From positions 73,057,469-73,121,468 of the forward strand of contig NC_091134.1 in the NCBI RefSeq assembly GCF_041381155.1: 64,000 nt of DNA. The letters are read 5' to 3'. The DNA is from Argopecten irradians (taxonomy: Eukaryota; Mollusca; Bivalvia; Pectinida; Pectinidae). Each line of letters starts with the position of its first letter. The first letter of the stretch is position 1. The notes below the pieces were generated by a model. That model worked only from the letters and a program-made list of their open reading frames with translations, had not been told where the DNA came from and did no database searches. Shown one piece after another: positions 23,771 through 36,152 of the stretch. The position numbers and the translations under genes were made by a program.

Positions 23771-25984
23771 GTTACATATGGTACCATACTGTGCATGTAG
23801 ATATTCAAGGTAAATCAACAATGTTCGCTGATCTTGCAGAATTGCCTTACAGTGATATAATGAATGTAGTAAATGTATGTCTCATTGGTGTGATTGATTT
23901 AACGGCAGTTCATGTGGTGACCGAAAAAAGGTAAAATCAATACTTTCAGAGTGATCAGGGAACATTGATAGTCAAGGCGGGGAAAACATAAGACGACCTC
24001 TGTTATACAAATTAATGTTTAATTGATTTTCATTAAATTGTCTCGAAGGTGATGATTAGTGTGTTATGAACGATAAGCTTAATATGTTTTTGACAAAAAA
24101 TATAAACAGCTAATGTCATATTGTGTTTTAAATTTAAATAATCTTTTATTTATTCATTTCATTTCAGGCATGTACATGTCATAGAATATAAACAAATATC
24201 AGGTATATGCTTAAATCATATTACAGTTTAATTCACAATAAGGAATTTGAAGATGATGATAGTATTATTTTCGGATTGAAAATGATTACAATATTAAGCT
24301 TCCTCAGTTGAAAATTACTTCTTTTTGTTCACACAATTCTTCTCTTAGACTGTTTCCAGTTGAAATGATACATGCATGCTGACATTCTGTAAAACATAAG
24401 GAAACAATAAATGTATTAACAGAGTAATTACTGAAAAGGCTAATATCATATAATTAAACATTTTAATCATAAATAGCAATACCAGCATAGAGGAAATATT
24501 ATAGTTTAATTCCCGCTGTTCTTCAGTCCTCCTGTTCTTACATGTAAGAGTTTTGTCCTTCATAAATTGATTGTAATATAGCAGTTGTTATATAATGTGC
24601 ACAAAGAAGTATAAATATACACACGTATCATATGCATGGGTACAGTGGTAAATCAATTGGCTATACAGAAAATGATGGTGCTGATCATCGTAAGACTGTG
24701 CCAGGTGATAGAGATTAGTTCCGCTTGAGTGATCACACAATGCAAGTGAGAGTCGGGAATATGTTTATGTAAGTTTTAATTGCTAATCTCTGACGATTGT
24801 TGGTAAAATATAACTCAGGATATTAACAGTTTTCTCTACATTTTTACAGATTGAAACAGCTTTTTTAAGTGCCGTTTTACGGAAGAATTATGAAAAAGAA
24901 ATCGACATTTTCGTCGATCTAGTAGTTCAAAAAACATCACTTCGAGTTATATGAACACTCCATATATGATTTATGTCATTCGGCCAAAAAATTACTTCGT
25001 ATTACCTAGTTTAATGAATATGCTGTATGTATATGATCAGAACGTCAAGCTCCTGTGGTGAAAATAACTAAAATGTTTTAAAAGTATGGTTTAGAGGTAA
25101 TCTTTGAACGTACTTTAGTATATAGATATAATCTGATATTTATACATGTGCTGATGAAATTATAGATAATTATGGATGTGGAAAACACTCATACCTTATT
25201 AATTGCCGTTAGTTTTAAGATTACACCACCTTGGACATTTACAAAATGTTCACCGTCTGTCACGTGCTATTTTATCAGTAGACCAAGTTTGTCCAAAATT
25301 TTGTTAGAGTTGTCTTTCTTCCATTGAAGTAAGGCCATGTGCCATAACATGCATCTCCATTTCGCCATGAAATGTATCTGCTCCGAGACAAATTTGATTC
25401 AAATTACAAAATTCATTATGGTATCAATTTTGATGTTCGAGGCGAAATATTGATTTCATTTTTTTCCGTTGCAGGATAACTGTCACTAATAGGGAGTAAA
25501 CGTCTGAGGTGAACCAGCTTCGGAGCGAAGCATTTTTGGGACGAAACGTCTTCATTCATTGTAAACACCATTTTGGGGACGAAAAGTCTAGATACTTTGT
25601 AAACAATTCAGTTGAAAATTTTCAAACAGAAGATCTTTTGGATAGTGTTTATAGTAAGGAAATGAAAGCCGTAATATTCTGTTCCTATTTCAACGTTACA
25701 GATACGCTTATTTCAGTAACTTTTATATTCAAAATTTGCTATTTAAAATTCCTGGTAAAATCAAAGTTGTTGAATACACTGCCGCTAGGAGCGCTAGTAT
25801 CTGCGAGCAATTTCTAAGCCAATCATATTGAGGAAATTGACTGTAAGAGAATTTTGCAACCACGATCACAATGGCGAGGTGACCCTCGCCAAAAATTATT
25901 TTCATTTAGTACATATTGCCTAGTCCAAACATAACTAAAACCCAAATTACAATGTTCATGTTTAATATGATGAACCCAATTAAC
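23771..25984. other. Intergenic, nothing recognised
   Basis: AT-rich. A short hairpin (gcgaggtgaccctcgc, 25873-25888) is the only structure noticed. A 102-codon open frame at 25509-25817 has no recognisable domain and no ATG start. Confidence 0.4.
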
Positions 25985-26960
25985 TTAGCAATTACGTTTT
26001 CTTACATATAACTCACTTAATGCATCGTAACATGATTTTAAAATACAGTTACACGTATTTAGAATTTTCAACCAATATCTCATTATGGATATTTTACGTT
26101 GTACATACAAAGAATAACTACCAGTTTCAAAGTACACCATGGAATTATTGACCGTTCGCTTAATCTTTAAAAGATCTTTAAGTAAAAAAAGTTGGATTTT
26201 TTCCAATTTGAGGCGATACATTATGTCCCCAAACTTCACTTCCGTAATTCAATATACATGCAACATATGTATCAGATAATGACATTTTAGTCTCAGTATT
26301 AAGGGCGAAATCTTTCATTTTCCTTTTCAAGTTATAATAGGCTTTCCTTCCTTGTGATGCCAATATATCTTGTGTCACAGTAAATTTCCCATTATAGTTA
26401 AAAATCAGCCCAAGATAACAAAACATTTACCTTTAAACGACCAATTTTCAGAAAGCGACATTCTTTGCCTTTTCCTAAATACAACATTTTTTGTTTTATC
26501 AGTTTTAACATTTAAATTCCATTTTTCTGTGTATGTCTGTAAACAATCTAACATATAGTGGAGATCGGTATCATCTTCTGAGAATAACACTGTGTCGTTC
26601 GCATACATGAGCATAAAGAGGTTTATCAACTGTAATGAATAACTTTGACAATTAGAATTTAAAAAAAATACTTTCCATACCATTAACAAGTAATGAAAAA
26701 AGTATCGGAGATAACGATTCCCCTTGTAATAAACAGACATGTATATCGAACATAGCAGATAATTTACAATCCAATTTCACACATGAGCGAACATTATCAT
26801 AAATTGATTAAATTAGCAGTCTACCTCTAACACCACTACTCCAAAGTTTATACCATAAGTTGTGGTGTGTTACACAATCAAAAGCCGTACTTTAATCAAT
26901 AAAAGCACAGTAAAGATTCTTATTTTGTTCTATAGAATTAATAATTAAACTGTGTAATGC
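25985..26960 (-). pseudogene. Decayed LINE reverse transcriptase, copy 2
   Basis: The minus strand encodes successive RT blocks: an FID..TAFD..H block near 26900, LLQGESLSPILFSLL near 26720, MYANDTVLFSE near 26600 (catalytic YADD changed to YAND) and a W.LNV..DKTK block. C-terminal sequence with KAYYNLKRK and NYGSEVWG follows. Several stops and frameshifts interrupt it. It is related to, but not a copy of, the fragment at 21430-22860. Confidence 0.82.
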
Positions 26961-29559
26961 TATTGCTATTGTTGCGGTGATTGATTTCCACAATTTCTTA
27001 TCACCAGCGAAATAAGTAAAATCTTATCGCACGCGTTAAAGTATGTTGGTTTCAAATATACCTTAAAGGGAAAAGAAAAATTCCAATAGTATGGACAAAA
27101 ATAATGTCAAATTTTCGAGGCGATCTGTCCCATTATCAAGACACAAAAAGAACGAACTAAATTTCCTGTTAATGACGTCGTGGTCAAAATGCACAAATAC
27201 TCACATATAAATAATAATAATAACACATATAGGCTGATTAATATTAGTGATGATAGTGATGAGCAACTAATGCACCCTTGTGCGTTTGTATCGATTGACC
27301 AGTATGTACATATTTGTTATCGTTGTCGCCCGGGAATAACATGAAAAATCAAAGTGCCAAGGCCACTCATAGATGCTGTGAATGATGGACTCATACAAAG
27401 GAATAAACAAATTGTTTTTTCATTTAAATATAGAATTTAGTAAACTATACATAAGTGTGCAGTGTTGAATTTCGGAGTTTAATAAAAAAATATTTACGAT
27501 ATACCGTATTTATTTTATGATATTGGAAGTTTTTTAAGAACAATAAGTTGAATAACTTATTATCCTGAAATAACTAATAAATTTTATTTCTAAATTATTT
27601 TTGAAATAACGATTTCAATACCAATAAAATCGTTCATAATCTGAGTATCATTTTTTTTTATAATTCTTTATTAATTGCTAAATTATCAATTTCATCAATG
27701 TCTCTTCAGAGACAAAAAAATAATAAGTAAACATTTTCATATCAATATAACCATCCGGATATGTTTTGGTTTCCTTTCTAGAAAACTAACATGGGTTGCT
27801 TTGACCATTTTTGACTAAAAAATCATGGCCAGATACTTTTGCCAAATAAAAGGTACATTATTTCATTATGTATATCACTCGGATTTCTTTTAAATTCATA
27901 AGAACGCTAGCCGTTAACATCAAGAAAACCTCGTGTAATGTATCGGACTTTAGCAAGTCTTCGTAAGCCTAACAGTAACTGGTTGCCGAGATATTATCGT
28001 GCAGAACATTTATCGTGAGTTTTGCTTTGCCGACTTTTGAGTTATAATAAAACATGGCCATATACGTTTGTCAAGTAAAGGGTACATTATTTGGTTACTT
28101 ATAACAGTCAAATTTCTTTTGAATTCATAAGAACGCTATCATCAAGAAAACTTCCTGCAATACATCGGACTTTAGCAAGTCTTCATAAGGCTACCGTACA
28201 TTACACGGCAATATAAGTTAATTTGTCACTATATTTTGTAAGTTTATGTTGATAGATTTGGTACTTTTTCCCTTTCAATATACCGCAGTTGTCGATAAAC
28301 AAAAGACAGAATTCCCAGTGACAGATCAAGGGAGGAGGCACGTACTCAAAACTAGCAACTTTTACTGCGCAATAATATCTCAGATATAATTCGTCAATAA
28401 AACCAACACAAAAAACTTTATAAGCGTTATAAGAACTTTCTTTTGCAGTAACCTTCCTAACATTTGATTACAATAATCGATCATTAGCATGAATTACGTA
28501 AAATTTAAATAAACATACACAATCCAAATCCACCGAAAGTCTGTCGCGGAGGAAGACAGCGAAGAAGGCGTTGTTCGTGATTTTCGGGAGACCAGTGCTC
28601 TCGGAGTAATACAAATATCATAGAGTCCCAACTGAACACTTAAAACACTCCATCCATGGTGTATACGTATGTACAAATTCTATGTCTGTGGTTTTGAATA
28701 TTGGGTTTTTATTTTTTTTCATACCATCAAGTATTACAAGAAATGAACAAAACAACTTTTAATTTTCATCGCCGAGTGGTTTCATTGTTTCGATGTGCAC
28801 AGGCTCTCCGAGCGTATCTAAGAATGCTGTTTCACAGCATCAAAAAAGTGAGTTTTCCATGAATCAAATCATAAAAAACTAGATTTACGCAACTTTACAC
28901 TTTTTGTTTATATGTTTCTCAATGCTGAACACATCCTGTGGCCTAAACGATATCATATGTAAGTTCATTTTCTTGAAAATTGCTGAAAATTAGAAATATG
29001 AGCGATTTGTTATGAGATTTTTGCTCAAGTGACTATACAGTATTTTTTTGAATTAAAACAAGCGACTATACAGTAAAGTAACAAGTGACTATACAAAACT
29101 ATTTCGTGTATGCATATTTTCAGATATGTTTTAGCAGCTTTCTAATTACGTAAATTGTAGAATAAAGAAAATGTAAATAAAAAAATAATCAAATTACTCA
29201 TAAGAGTTACAATTATAACATATCATTCAGGAAAAACGAGTGAAAACGCAATTTCGTCCGAAAACACATCACATTTTTAATCATAATTCAGTGATTACTC
29301 TTCGATTCTTATCTATTGCTAACATAATTTTCAAAATCATGTTCACGAATTTGTTAATATACATATTATGAGGACGTCTATAATGTTAAACATATTTGTA
29401 GTTACGAATAATGTCGATATTTGGTGTTTTACCGACCTGTATACCAAGTCTGTTTTCATTCATCCCGCTTCGATACTCACAAGTGACGATACAAAAAGCA
29501 ACTAATGATTATACTATATACTATATTGTATATGTGTATATCTCATGTACGTTTATATC
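26961..29559. other. Intergenic with a diverged 150-bp direct repeat
   Basis: No gene recognised. 27815-27970 and 28045-28195 are diverged direct copies (shared words include ttcataagaacgcta, atcaagaaaac and cggactttagcaagtctt), suggesting an old local duplication. Confidence 0.5.
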
Positions 29560-29680
29560 TCTATAAGCACGTGCCTGTCATGCACTAAAACTGTATTATA
29601 AATTGGACCTCTTGTCACACAGTTACTGTGTCTGAGTGAATAAATAAATCTTGAAATCTTGAATCTTGAATCATATCGAT
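29560..29680 (+). mobile_element. Probable LINE 3' end with short tandem tail
   Basis: ctgtgtctgagtgaataaat leads into repeated aatcttga units. A CR1-like element ending in a short tandem repeat after AATAAA would look like this. No coding sequence is attached. Confidence 0.4.
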
Positions 29681-30267
29681 GTATCTATACGCATATCGAT
29701 TAAAAATTGAAAGCGACCGCACTGTCTAAAAATAATTTGTTTTGCTTAATATCTCAAAATTTTGATCTTTAAAAAATAATATCAAAAATAAATTCTTTCT
29801 ACCACATATTGAAACGTATTACGGTAATGTAATAAATGTAACTCAATTTATTCGGTTAGCAGCACACAACACAATGTTTGTAATGATTAATCATTGGAGT
29901 GTACGTACGTCAAGCATCGTATTATTGATGCTTTAACCAAGAATTTCTTTATTTATTACGTAAAATTTCATTCTACAGTCACAAACTTTGCAATTCACAA
30001 TGTATCAAAGATACAGACTACACGGAAATATTATCTAATTAAAGCTTATTCGTTGCTGAACTCCTCGACGAAAAAATCCGACACTTTTATTTCTGTGTGG
30101 ATTTTCTTTCATGATTACACGAAGATACCTGCTATTAGAGCATAAATTAGAGTATTTGAAACATCGAATTCCACTCGTTTAGTTATTTACATTCGAGCCA
30201 AAGTTATTGTACGATTAACTTCACCCAGAAGTAATCATAAAAAATCGTTGATCAGCTTTTCCTGTGA

Positions 30268-30398
30268 CCGTCGATATAAGTGATAGCACATCAGTTATGG
30301 TACAGCTATAAGCCACGGACTATTATGACGTCACGCGGTTTAGAGCTAGAAAATATGCATAATCGGGTGGTCAGAAAATTTGACCTCGATATCGACGG
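30268..30398. mobile_element. 131-bp MITE with a CRE palindrome, copy 1
   Basis: Ends in the 10-bp inverted repeat ccgtcgatat / atatcgacgg. About 88-90% of the internal sequence is shared with 42656-42784. It contains a perfect CRE palindrome tgacgtca at 30326-30333. No coding capacity. Confidence 0.75.
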
Positions 30399-31625
30399 CT
30401 AGTTTCCACACCAAAAGTAAGGCTTACAATCCTAATGTAGAAATCAACGTATGTTGTTATGGATAACAGTTTTCAACACTTACACCAAAACCTTTACCTG
30501 GTGATTTTGGTCCAGTGTGCCTCTTGAAATTCTCAAAATCCAGCATTTTGTTTTTCCTTAAAATGATAGCTTTTACCCATCAAAACACTTATAATCGTAA
30601 AATAATTAAACAATCAAAATACTTACTTTTAACATATTGTACTTAATTACATTACAGTAAAAACTATACTACAGTCCAGTGAGCCAGTAGCAACCGACTA
30701 TAACATGGTCTCTCTAATAATAACTGACAATCTGACAATAAGATAAAAAAAGTTAACAGAAAGTCTTACCTTGACTTATATATCATAGCAGCAAGTTGCA
30801 TAGTTGGGAATGTACAATTTCATTATGATATAGGGACATTAAAAACTGAAGATATAACTGAAACTTAACACACAAACAAAAGAATCAAAAACACAAATTC
30901 AAATATTGGAGCCTATTCATGAAATATATTGTAAACAAAATCATAATTTTGAAAGAAGATTTTCCAAAATTCAAAATAGACACAATTCTGAACTAAAATC
31001 GTGCAAACAATAAAAATACAAATAAGATTGAAATGAATTTCAATTTCTTAAAACACAATGATATGATACTGGTGGTTAAGTAACTGAAGTGATCATTGCT
31101 GGTTTAAATGCTTGAATCATACTAACAATGAAAACCATAGTAAAGAACTATTTCCTACACATACAAAATATGTACGTGTATATTGTACATAATGATGTGC
31201 ACAGAAGAGAAGTGGCCACAAGGTCATTTCGCCATTAATCATGTTCGACCCGAGTTGTTTTCCCTAAATCTGAATTTTTAGGGTGAAACATTGGTATTTA
31301 TTTTCTGTTACATTTAATGTGACCTCTTCTCTAATATTTAATGTCCCGATTTCTCCGAGAAATAGTTATTTCAGCGGTCGGTACCTGGCAACTGCCCCAC
31401 ATGGGATTCAAACTTGTGATCAAGAGGTGGAGGTCTTGTGGTAATATGTTGGGATATCTTGTGATTTATACCTGGTCACTGAAGATGGATGTTCCCATTG
31501 ATCTGGTTGTTCACCTTATTTGATTTCATTTACAGAATTATATTTGACTGTAATACAAGCGACATAAGTGCTTGTGTACACATAACTCATCGCAGTGTTT
31601 TAAATTGTCTTCTACAGGTTTAAGG
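30399..31625. other. Intergenic, nothing recognised
   Basis: AT-rich. Around 31379-31420 a gggattcaaact stretch resembles a reversed tRNA box B and may be an eroded SINE, but this is weak. Confidence 0.4.
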
Positions 31626-31683
31626 GAGAAACGACCCGGGAACAGGCGAAACGACCCGGGACCAGGAGAAACGACCCGGAACC
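31626..31683. repeat. Short tandem repeat of about 20 bp
   Basis: Three units built on gaaacgacccggga, each with a short variable spacer. A related word (gtgaaacgacccagg) occurs at 47969-47983. Confidence 0.75.
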
Positions 31684-31784
31684 AATTGAAAATCATAATG
31701 TGTATTTTTAGCCTACAATCAGCTGACCAAGTCAGTCGTATACAAGATGGCTGGTGTGATAAGAAAACCGCATGAATCACTGAA

Positions 31785-32055
31785 TTACCTGTTCCTTTCT
31801 CCCCCACAATAGTCTCGATGCTCTAGCCTGTTCATAATCACTAGCTGCAGTTTGTTTATTAGAAAACAACGTTGGCCTGTAGTTGACATCTTCTGAATCA
31901 TCGCTGTGTCTCCGTCAAAATGTTCAGAGCAAACATCTGTTGGGTTCCAATTTTCTCTTTTTACCACCTTAATATATGCTTGGCGATTCCATTTGTTCTT
32001 TGGGAATAAAAAAAATCCCTGATACAATGCTCTTTTCCCCGATCGTCGGCTTTGT
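31785..32055 (-). pseudogene. THAP-domain remnant
   Basis: The minus strand reads FLFPKNKWNRQAYIKVVKR, then ENW.P, then VCSEHF, which matches the second half of the THAP zinc-binding DNA-binding domain (FPK, W or Y of the helix, C..HF). The first Cys pair is not visible upstream and the frame continues into unrelated sequence. It is most likely a relic of a THAP-containing gene or transposase; a live exon of a spliced gene is possible but unsupported. Confidence 0.5.
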
Positions 32056-32707
32056 TAATACATTTGTAAACGACACAAGATCGCACCATACTGATCAGGT
32101 TGGGCACACTCCCGTATAATAGTAATGTATTTGAGTGATCATTTTGTTATGCAAATGCAGGATCAGAGGATTCTTTTGAAATGAAAAATGATAAAGTTGT
32201 TTTAAACACTGTTGTCAAAAAAGGGTATCATAATTTTTACATGGCATCATCACTAATGCAACTTTCCACATTATTACTAAAATAAAAACAAAATTCTATT
32301 ATCTAAATGTTTGTAAAAGTCACAAACGAAATCACCTCTATTGCTTACTATGGGGTAAAAAATAGAACACAGGTAAAGGTCAGTCAACCATGACATTTGC
32401 ACTAAATTTCCCTGATGGCTATACACTGTAGTCTATGGAGAGCACCTAAATTGTCATTTCAATAGTTCATACACAAAAACATAAAGTCTTCTATCAGTTA
32501 TAAGGATATCTGAAAATTATGACGCCCTTTTTTATACAAATTAAAAAAAAAAACTTTATCCATTTTCCTTTTTACAGAATCCTGCATTTGTGTAACAAAA
32601 TTATCCCTCAAATACAGGACTGTTACTCAAATGGCAACAAGGTCGTCCTCGCGAAAGTACTTTTGCGCATGTCACATTTGAAGGACCGCAGTTAATGCGT
32701 AAGGGAC
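32056..32707. other. Region upstream of the ATP-grasp gene
   Basis: No coding exon seen. It should contain the upstream regulatory region of the gene starting at 32769. Apart from the TATA box, I recognise no individual site. Confidence 0.4.
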
Positions 32708-32716
32708 TATAAAATA
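32708..32716 (+). promoter_or_regulatory. TATA box of the ATP-grasp gene
   Basis: tataaaata lies 61 bp before the first in-frame ATG at 32769, so a start site about 30 bp downstream would give a short 5' UTR. The strong match and the position directly before exon 1 support a TATA-driven promoter. Confidence 0.7.
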
Positions 32717-32768
32717 ACTAGGGTATACTCCCAAGTCCTTCACATTCATAAAAAATTCAAAAGGCTTG

Positions 32769-32909
32769 ATGAAAATGGCTGCACAGGAATCTTTTACATA
32801 CCCCAGCAAAGTCAGAGAGCAGCTGGAAAACAAGACCATCCTAGTCATCGGTTCAGGCGGGCATAGTTCAAGAAAAGTGTGGGATATTTTCAACGAAGCC
32901 AGAATCAAG
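32769..32909 (+). CDS. ATP-grasp gene, exon 1
   Basis: Codes for residues 1-47, ending with a GTAGAT donor in phase 0. It holds the glycine-rich GSGGHSS turn. Confidence 0.8.
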
Positions 32910-35028
32910 GTAGATATAATAAGACTCTTTCATATGTGGATATGAAGGAAATGAATATTCTACCTGAGGATCACAAAATGTAGTAAAACCCGAGGCTTGC
33001 CGAGGGTTTTGCAACATTTTATAATCCCGAGGGTAGAATATCCCTATCCGCCATATCCACTTAAGAAAGAGTATTTTTCTTTCATACCTCGACGTTTTAT
33101 TGCAATTTTACAACTATAATATCCCATCATTTTGAAATAAATTCGAAGAAATCCACGGCTGAAAGTCGATTTTTCATATTTGAAAAATTACGTGATATTT
33201 TCAACAAAAATTCCGTTGTTTGCATCTTTTATAGTTTGTGAAAAAAATGTTAAAATTTTACCCATGAAATATAAATTTTGTTGAAGCCGTGACGTCCCGA
33301 GGCTTTATTGCATGGGTAGCCATGCAATACAGCCTCAGGCGGCATGAGTGTATTGCCCTAGACCAGCCAGTATTATACCCGTAGGTATGTAAGAATACTA
33401 TTCTACAACCCGACTAAATTTATTTTAGTATACGACTCATAAATGTTTGATAGCAATTGTCAGTATATGTGCAACTGACCCGAACTCGCAACCGGGAGAT
33501 AGAGGCTTTTGGCAGACGCGTTTACCACTTTAATATTGTAAACACCCTGTTTTGTCCAATGCTTTGTCATTTATGGCAATGATGAATCAAATTTCATCAC
33601 TAAGAAAGGTGTGTAGTTAAAATATTCTGGTTCTGGAACTAAGCATGTCGATTTACCTATACACAAAGCCAAAAGTCATTTGACATTGTATTTCGTATCG
33701 CATGTCCTATACAGTATATCATCAAACTAACTTTTTCAGATAAATCAAAAAGTAATCCCAATCAAAAGTAATACAATATCAATTTTACATCACAGATAAC
33801 TTTGGTGACGCACGAGGCCGACAACTGCGAAGCAAACAAAGTGGATAAAGTCATCTTGTATGATTATTATACAGACCAGACAGCTAATGATAAACATGTG
33901 GTAAACATCGTACAACTGCTAGGTGATGGTGTTGGAGATATTGACGGATGTTTTACCTTTACTGAGGAGGATATACCCATAACAGCTGCCATTTGTCAGA
34001 AGCTTGGACTTCGGGGAGTCCATCCGGACGCGGCCATGACTGTGCGGAGCAAACAAAACACATATGTTGCTCTTCGACTAAAAAAAAGATATTCTAAATA
34101 CAACACAGAGAAGTACTTGGCAATATCCTACCCTATCGGAAGTGAGGAAGACATCAAAGACGCTAAATCAGTAAGATACCCCGCCATACTGAAGCCAGAG
34201 CGTCACGTAGGATCCAGGGGAGTTGTTAAGGTGATATCGGAGGAAGATTGCATCCAGCAGTATCACCGGATTCAGCAATTGTTTAGACGAGATTCTTATA
34301 GCGACGTGTTTGGGAGGTCCATGGTACTGATGGAGTTTCTAGAGGGCCATTCTCATGAAGTAGACGTAGTGATGTACAACGGTGAGCTAGTAGCCGCGTT
34401 TATTACCGATATTGGTCTATATCTCCCCGAGACGTTTTGCTGCACCACCACTTGCGTGCCTTCCAGCATTTGTACCGAGATGCAGGACCAGCTGAAGAGA
34501 GCCGCATATCATTGCTGTTACCAAATAGGGTTACATCATGGCGTGTTCAACACAGAATTTAAACTAACGCAGTCGGGTCCAAAACTCGTCGAGATTAATG
34601 GAAGACAGGGTTCTTATCGAAGATGTATCATCTACCAGACGACACATGGCATCAACTTGTGGGAGGTGGCAGCCGCTATCGCTTGTGGAATCAAACCTTC
34701 TTTTCCAAAGATATCTACCAGCTCATTTGCTGTTGGAGTATTTCTTTACAATAATTTCCACGGAAAGCAGTTTCAAAGAGAAGATGTTCAACGGAAGCTG
34801 ATGTCTTTGGTTGAGACTAAAGACATTGTTCTGGAAAATCGGTTTCGGTTTAAGATAGAAGATATCCAAGATGATAATGAAGCTTTTCTGAGAACATTCT
34901 GTCATCTGGTGGCACTAAGCAACACAAGTATACAGCATGCACGGCAAAACCTGATCGCGCTCTATCGGGGCCTGGGATTTACAGAAACAGACTATAACAT
35001 AGAACGATTTACCAGTCTGTGGGCCTAA
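32769..35028 (+). CDS. ATP-grasp ligase resembling carnosine synthase 1
   Basis: Two exons, 32769-32909 and 33796-35028, join in phase 0 (AAG/GTAGAT and cacag/ATA) to give 457 residues. The N-terminus has a nucleotide-fold start (KTILVIGSGGHSS, 23-35). The ATP-grasp core follows: YPAILKPERHVGSRG (175-189) with the ATP-binding lysine and glycine loop, LMEFLEGHSHEVDV (225-238), FNTEFKL (298-304) and the metal-binding VEIN (312-315). This order and the wording around MEFLEG and EFKL match the C-terminal half of carnosine synthase, which joins beta-alanine and histidine using ATP. The animal enzyme is about twice as long, so substrate is uncertain; another amino-acid ligase of the family is possible. 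ATG codons at 32769 and 32775 are in frame and I chose the first. Expected to be cytosolic. The 3' end is followed by a duplicate of its own last 86 bp. Confidence 0.85.
32926..33075. mobile_element. Palindromic MITE in intron 1 of the ATP-grasp gene
   Basis: Imperfect inverted repeat: actctttcatatgtggatat at the left pairs with atatccacttaagaaagagt at the right. Inner arms gaatattctacc and gggtagaatatc also pair. Followed at about 33299-33336 by a hairpin, gaggctttattgcatgg / ccatgcaatacagcctc, that is probably part of the same or a related element. Confidence 0.6.
33469..33533 (-). mobile_element. tRNA-derived SINE fragment
   Basis: On the minus strand tggtaaacgcgtctgcc resembles box A and its neighbourhood, and cggttgcgagttcgggtc resembles box B. 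Acceptor stems are not present. It lies inside intron 1 of the ATP-grasp gene. Confidence 0.4.
33796..35028 (+). CDS. ATP-grasp gene, exon 2
   Basis: Codes for residues 48-457 and the TAA stop in one uninterrupted 1233-bp exon carrying the whole ATP-grasp domain. The acceptor is atcacag at 33789-33795. Confidence 0.88.
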   Translation: MTLVTHEADNCEANKVDKVILYDYYTDQTANDKHVVNIVQLLGDGVGDIDGCFTFTEEDIPITAAICQKLGLRGVHPDAAMTVRSKQNTYVALRLKKRYSKYNTEKYLAISYPIGSEEDIKDAKSVRYPAILKPERHVGSRGVVKVISEEDCIQQYHRIQQLFRRDSYSDVFGRSMVLMEFLEGHSHEVDVVMYNGELVAAFITDIGLYLPETFCCTTTCVPSSICTEMQDQLKRAAYHCCYQIGLHHGVFNTEFKLTQSGPKLVEINGRQGSYRRCIIYQTTHGINLWEVAAAIACGIKPSFPKISTSSFAVGVFLYNNFHGKQFQREDVQRKLMSLVETKDIVLENRFRFKIEDIQDDNEAFLRTFCHLVALSNTSIQHARQNLIALYRGLGFTETDYNIERFTSLWA

Positions 35029-35119
35029 TAATAAACCTGATCGCGCTCTATCGGGACCTGGGATTTACAGAAACAGACTATAACATAGAACGATTTACCA
35101 GTCTGTGGGCCTAATAATA
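34948..35119 (+). repeat. 86-bp tandem duplication across the stop codon
   Basis: The last 81 coding bases plus the stop and a few following bases (34948-35033) are repeated at 35034-35119 with at least one change (ggggcctggg versus gggacctggg). The second copy lies after the TAA, so it is non-coding in this transcript. Confidence 0.92.
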
Positions 35120-36152
35120 ATGTTGACAAAAAAAAGGCATTATAGTCACTTTACCGGATTTTTTTCTTTTTGTAGACAGAGGACAATACATAATTTTATA
35201 ATAGCATAGCTTCTTTATCTTCCTCTATCCAACACATCTACGGGACATAAGCATGGATCTTCATGAAGCATACACCCTATATAACACAGTTCCAGGACGT
35301 AAACGTATTGGTTAACTATAAGGGACGCTAGTGGAAAGTTAAAGACTCAGTTCCGAAATAAACGCTACAAATGGAATAAATCTTCTGCAATTTTAATGGA
35401 TGGAAAGACAAAAGGTATCATGGTTAAGTATACCGACATGTGATACTAACTTTCTCATCGCCTAGACAACACATCTTATCTAACAACAACAACGTAATTA
35501 TAAAATGTTTATTGAGCCAATTTAACTTCTTAACAAAAATAATATAATAGTGCTTGGAAAATACCACAATGGAGAATCCAGGAGAATCCCTTCAGAAACC
35601 TGACAGAAGGATTTCTAAGGCTCCACATCAGGGAATAAACTAGACGTTCACTATTACATCAACATTCGTCTGCAAAGAAGTGGTACGGTATCCAGTAAAA
35701 ATGTTGGTATTGTTCAATATAGTTCCCATTTACTACTAACAATATGCTGAGCACACAGTTGGTGAGCCATCACTCATTGACTCAGCATGAACTTCAATGT
35801 CCCATACTATATATATTGTATGCATGTAAGAGTGTATCATTGATTTATATAAAAATACAAGGGTGTTGGTTATGAATTTGTGTCTATTTCAATTTTCCGC
35901 GCGAGTCACTCTGAAGCTATTTAAATTGCAGATACTGAAATACTCTCCGACTTAGACAAAATGACTAGTGGTTACAAACACAGTAAGTTTGGGCATGTTT
36001 TGTATATAACAGCCGATCAGTATATAATCCGATGATAGTTCATCATAAAACCTTGTGTACCAGCTAAGCAGAAATCACATAGAAAATTCAGCCATTCAAT
36101 CAGGTTCAGAAAACGCACTTATACAAACAGTACAAAGATTATTTGTATACTA
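35120..36152. other. 3' flank of the ATP-grasp gene
   Basis: Probably includes the gene's 3' UTR. Several AATAAA-like words occur near 35355-35380, but none can be singled out. No other gene seen. Confidence 0.4.

Noticed and set aside
25509..25817. 102-codon open frame
   Set aside because: No ATG start, no domain, no splice support, AT-rich composition like the flanks.
30334..30352. ggtttagagctagaaaata, resembling the Cas9 guide-RNA scaffold
   Set aside because: It is part of a MITE present twice, lacks the remaining tracrRNA stem-loops, and has no cas genes nearby; a chance match.
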